Source: Clostridiales bacterium (GTDB lineage: Bacteria > Bacillota > Clostridia > Oscillospirales > Oscillospiraceae). From it: a stretch of DNA of 8,147 bases. Location of the stretch: contig JAAYCC010000234.1 of NCBI GenBank assembly GCA_012729875.1, positions 1 to 8,147 of the forward strand. The letters are read 5' to 3'. The notes under the pieces are model-generated. The model ran no database searches. It saw only the letters and a list, made by a program, of their open reading frames with translations, and was not told the DNA's origin. The position numbers were made by a program, and so were the translations under genes. Below are positions 5,768 through 8,147 of this stretch, in pieces (the stretch's first letter is position 1; the number at the start of each line of letters is the position of its first letter).

Positions 5768-6862
5768 ATGAAAGTACTCTACCTCATCAACTACGCCGGG
5801 AAGGCGGGAACGGAGAAATATGTCGAGAACCTCGTCCGCATTCTCTCCCCCGACAAAATAGAGCCTTTTTTTGCCTATAATACCGCGGGCGAGCTGTCAG
5901 AAAAGATGGCCGCGGCGGGCGTACCCTCTCTGCAGGTAAACATGGATAAAAAGTCCGTGTTCAAGGCGGCAAAAAAGCTCGCCGGATATTGCCGAGAAAA
6001 CGAAATCGAGGTCATTCACGCCCAGTACCCCCGTGAGAATATAATTGCGCTTTTGTCCAGGCGATATTACGATAAGCCGAAAATCGTTTTAACAAATCAC
6101 CTCACCCTTCGTTTGAACGGCTTTTCCTCATTATTATGGCGGCAGTTAAACAAACACTTTACGCCTAAGAACCACTGTATAATTGCAGTTTGCAACGAGG
6201 GCCGCGAGATAATGATCGAGAACGGCGTTGCGCCCGACAGGATAAAAGTCATATTCAACGGCATCGAACCCTCAGGCGAACCTCAAAAAAGCGCTGCGAT
6301 CCGCGACGAGCTCGGTCTTTCCCCGGACTGCTTCATTATGACCATTTTCGCCCGTTTTGCGCCTGAAAAGGGTCTCGGCTTTTTGGTCGACGTCCTCGCA
6401 AAGCTGAAGGCCGAAGTCTCACGCCCCTTCTGCTGTATTATCTGCGGCGATGGTGAGCTCTTCGGCAAAATCAGTTCAAAAATTGATTCGCTTGATATAA
6501 GTGAAAACTGCCGGCTGCTCGGCTACCGCAAGGACACCTCCGAGATACTCCGCGGATCTGACATATATCTTTGCTCTTCTATGTGCAATGAGGCGATGAG
6601 TTTCGCAATCCTTGAAGCTATGAACGCGGGCCTGCCCCTCGTCGTAACGGATGTTGGCGGTAACCGCGACCTGGCAGAGGCAAAGCTCCGCTGCGGCTAT
6701 GTTCTCCCCTACGGCGATGTCGAGGGCTTTGCAGGGGCCGTCAGAGAGCTGATGGAAGAGCCTGAAACCCTGGACAAGCTCTCCTCCGCGGCGACAGAAA
6801 AGGTTGAAAAATACTTTAATTTATATAAACTTTCTCAAGACGTCTATAATTCATATAAGTGA
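5768..6862 (+). CDS. Glycosyltransferase, GT-B fold, GT4-like
   Basis: Predicted to transfer a sugar from a nucleotide-sugar donor to a growing surface glycan or lipid carrier at the inner membrane face. 364 aa, normal length, no signal peptide or membrane segment. N-terminal Rossmann-like half begins KVLYLINYAGKAGTEKYVENL (2-22), with the AGTEKYV loop typical of GT4 enzymes, and HAQYPREN (84-91) further on. Linker VIFNGIEP (161-168). The C-terminal donor half has IFARFAPEKGLGFLV (193-207), then the EX7E motif with Glu275 and Glu283 inside NEAMSFAILEAMNAG, and VVTDVGGNRDLAE. The catalytic features are intact. Donor and acceptor cannot be told from sequence. AAGGAGG (5755-5761) is 6 bases before ATG 5768. 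It heads a rightward operon with a DUF4330-like protein and an O-antigen ligase-like protein, indicating envelope polysaccharide synthesis. Confidence 0.9.
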   Translation: MKVLYLINYAGKAGTEKYVENLVRILSPDKIEPFFAYNTAGELSEKMAAAGVPSLQVNMDKKSVFKAAKKLAGYCRENEIEVIHAQYPRENIIALLSRRYYDKPKIVLTNHLTLRLNGFSSLLWRQLNKHFTPKNHCIIAVCNEGREIMIENGVAPDRIKVIFNGIEPSGEPQKSAAIRDELGLSPDCFIMTIFARFAPEKGLGFLVDVLAKLKAEVSRPFCCIICGDGELFGKISSKIDSLDISENCRLLGYRKDTSEILRGSDIYLCSSMCNEAMSFAILEAMNAGLPLVVTDVGGNRDLAEAKLRCGYVLPYGDVEGFAGAVRELMEEPETLDKLSSAATEKVEKYFNLYKLSQDVYNSYK

Positions 6863-6879
6863 AAAAGGAAGGTAAACAC

Positions 6880-7359
6880 ATGATAGATAAAAACGGAAAG
6901 CTCTTCGGTAAAATTAACCTGATAGACCTCATAATTATCCTTATACTTGCAGCGCTTGTTATATTTGCAGTTTTCAAATTTGCCGTCCCCAGTGAAGACG
7001 ACAGCATGGACACTCAGGTTAAAATAACTCTATTCTGTGAAGAGACGCCCAGCTATGTAGTCGATTATCTGAAAAAAGGCGCTCCTGTCCTTGACCCCAA
7101 GGAGGACATCACCATCGGCACTGTAGAAAGCTTTGAGATCGGAGAACCGATCGGCTTTGCGACCGGTGAAAACGGTCTCATGTATGAAGTTACCCGCTCA
7201 AATTACAACTCAGTTACCATTGAAGTGGAGGCCAAAGGCGCTATAGGCGAAAACGGCGTTACCGTAGACGACGTACTCTACGGTGTCGGCCACACCATGA
7301 CCGTATATGCCGGACAGGCAAAGCTCTATCTGCGCATAAGCAGCATTGAAGCTGCATAA
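6880..7359 (+). CDS. DUF4330-like single-pass membrane protein
   Basis: 159 aa of unknown function. The N-terminus IDKNGKLFGKINLIDLIIIL is the recognisable DUF4330 start. It leads into one membrane segment (about 14-34), so the remaining ~125 residues probably lie outside the cell. That part is acidic and looks beta-rich (VKITLFCEETPSYVV; a DITIGTVESFEIGEP stretch; repeated Val/Thr strands). GGAAGG (6867-6872) is 7 bases before ATG 6880, which is chosen over an in-frame GTG at 6859 overlapping the glycosyltransferase stop. The small gap to the glycosyltransferase and the polymerase/ligase-like gene that follows suggest a role in surface glycan export, assembly or anchoring. That is inference from neighbours only. 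Family recognition is by memory of the N-terminal pattern and was not searched. Confidence 0.8.
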   Translation: MIDKNGKLFGKINLIDLIIILILAALVIFAVFKFAVPSEDDSMDTQVKITLFCEETPSYVVDYLKKGAPVLDPKEDITIGTVESFEIGEPIGFATGENGLMYEVTRSNYNSVTIEVEAKGAIGENGVTVDDVLYGVGHTMTVYAGQAKLYLRISSIEAA

Positions 7360-7410
7360 GCATAAGGCTTAACCGACGCAATACTAATTAGAAGAAAGCG
7401 AGGTGGCCTT

Positions 7411-8147
7411 GTGCTTCAAACCAGCATTCTGGGCAAGGTTTACAATATCTGGCTTGAGAGCGGAATATTCTCAATACTGCAGACAATTTACCGCACATTC
7501 AGCCGCTCATTTACAAACAGCACGATAGTTCACTTCTTTGTCAGGGACAGCCACGTTGAAAGATCATATGCAGACTCCCTGTTTGCGCTTATATTCAAGG
7601 CAGTCCTCAACTTTATCGTGGAGATAATCCACCGTATTTCCATGGCAATAGCCAGAGCTGCGCACGGCGGTTTTTTCGCAGAGTTTGCCAGGCGCTATCT
7701 GAGAACATCATTTTTTATAAACTATGAGACTTTTCTCGGCGGTTTCCTTTGTCTGATGTTCATTATCCCCCACAGCTACTGGTCAAACTCTTACGCTCTG
7801 ATTGCGGCTGTGGGGCTTTTCGTGCTCCTTATCATAATGATGGGCGTCGGTACGAGGCAAAAGTTCCACCTTTACGAGATGGGCTTTCCCCTGACGGTAT
7901 TTGCCATCGTCTGCGTTTTCAGCCTCGCGTTCTCATACGATAAGAGCGACAGTCTGCGTGTGCTTCTGTTCTATTTTACAGCGTTTCTGTTCGTCTATAT
8001 CATAACCGCGGATATAACCTCAAAAGAGCGGCTGATGAAGCTCTGCGGCTTTATCTATCTGGCAGTCATAATAACCTCGCTCTATGCGATATACCAGCGC
8101 TTTGTCGGTGTTGCGGTCAGCGAGAGTCTCACCGACCTCGCTACCAA
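7411..8147 (+). CDS. O-antigen ligase/polymerase-like membrane protein, N-terminal part (runs off right end)
   Basis: 245 codons are visible without a stop before the window ends. The GTG start at 7411 has GAGGTGG at 7400-7406 directly upstream, in the sequence AAAGCGAGGTGG. The first ~105 residues are mixed, with amphipathic stretches and basic residues (AEFARRYLRTS). Several membrane segments follow at about 107-119, 128-146, 160-176, 183-199 and 209-227. The end SLYAIYQRFVGVAVSESLTDL resembles O-antigen ligase (Wzy/WaaL-like) proteins of Firmicutes, where this motif opens the large extracellular region. Such proteins polymerise or transfer undecaprenyl-linked glycans outside the membrane. 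The conserved catalytic loop lies beyond the window, so polymerase versus ligase cannot be decided. It follows the DUF4330-like gene by 51 bases and is probably co-transcribed with the glycosyltransferase. Confidence 0.78.
   Translation, partial: MLQTSILGKVYNIWLESGIFSILQTIYRTFSRSFTNSTIVHFFVRDSHVERSYADSLFALIFKAVLNFIVEIIHRISMAIARAAHGGFFAEFARRYLRTSFFINYETFLGGFLCLMFIIPHSYWSNSYALIAAVGLFVLLIIMMGVGTRQKFHLYEMGFPLTVFAIVCVFSLAFSYDKSDSLRVLLFYFTAFLFVYIITADITSKERLMKLCGFIYLAVIITSLYAIYQRFVGVAVSESLTDLAT

Noticed and set aside
6859..6879. GTG start for the DUF4330-like gene overlapping the glycosyltransferase stop
   Set aside because: It would place the GGAAGG ribosome site inside the coding sequence; ATG 6880 has that site 7 bases upstream and starts at the family N-terminal motif.
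1..8147. CRISPR array, insertion sequence, tRNA or rRNA genes, phage or toxin-antitoxin genes
   Set aside because: I found no regularly spaced repeats, transposase-like ORFs, terminal repeats or tRNA-like cloverleaf sequences on either strand by reading.

Overview
The window reads as chromosomal DNA of a Clostridia-type Firmicute, probably near the Oscillospiraceae/Ruminococcaceae. This is inferred from strong GGAGG-type ribosome binding sites, a lipoprotein-type solute-binding protein, about 50% GC in genes with AT-rich intergenic DNA, and the protein sequence styles. It holds three transcription units: one leftward (truncated) and two rightward (the second truncated).

Left edge, minus strand (1-472). 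The first 57 codons of shikimate kinase (aroK) run off the left end. Upstream is a leader region too small for ordinary gene calling: an extended -10 promoter, a 25-codon ORF with six Phe codons, a hairpin inside that ORF, and a 10-bp GC-rich hairpin followed by five U's. This is the layout of a ribosome-mediated phenylalanine attenuator. A second possible micro-ORF of 20 codons lies between the attenuator and aroK. I consider this leader the most interesting item in the window.

Middle, plus strand (597-5703). A complete five-gene LIV-I type (HAAT family) amino-acid ABC importer runs livK (lipoprotein binding protein), livH and livM (permeases), livG and livF (ATPases). It starts from a strong TTGACT-17-TATTAT promoter with a perfect 7-2-7 palindrome over the spacer, which is a likely operator. 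It ends at a clear intrinsic terminator after livF. A perfect 18-bp hairpin without a U-tract separates livK from livH and may set a higher level of the binding protein than of the permease.

Right, plus strand (5714-8147). A new promoter starts a cell-surface polysaccharide operon: a GT-B glycosyltransferase (GT4-like), a small single-pass protein resembling DUF4330, and the first 245 codons of a polytopic O-antigen ligase/polymerase-like protein cut by the right end.

The coding genes belong to known families. The less ordinary content is in the untranslated DNA: the Phe leader, the promoter palindrome and the livK-livH hairpin.
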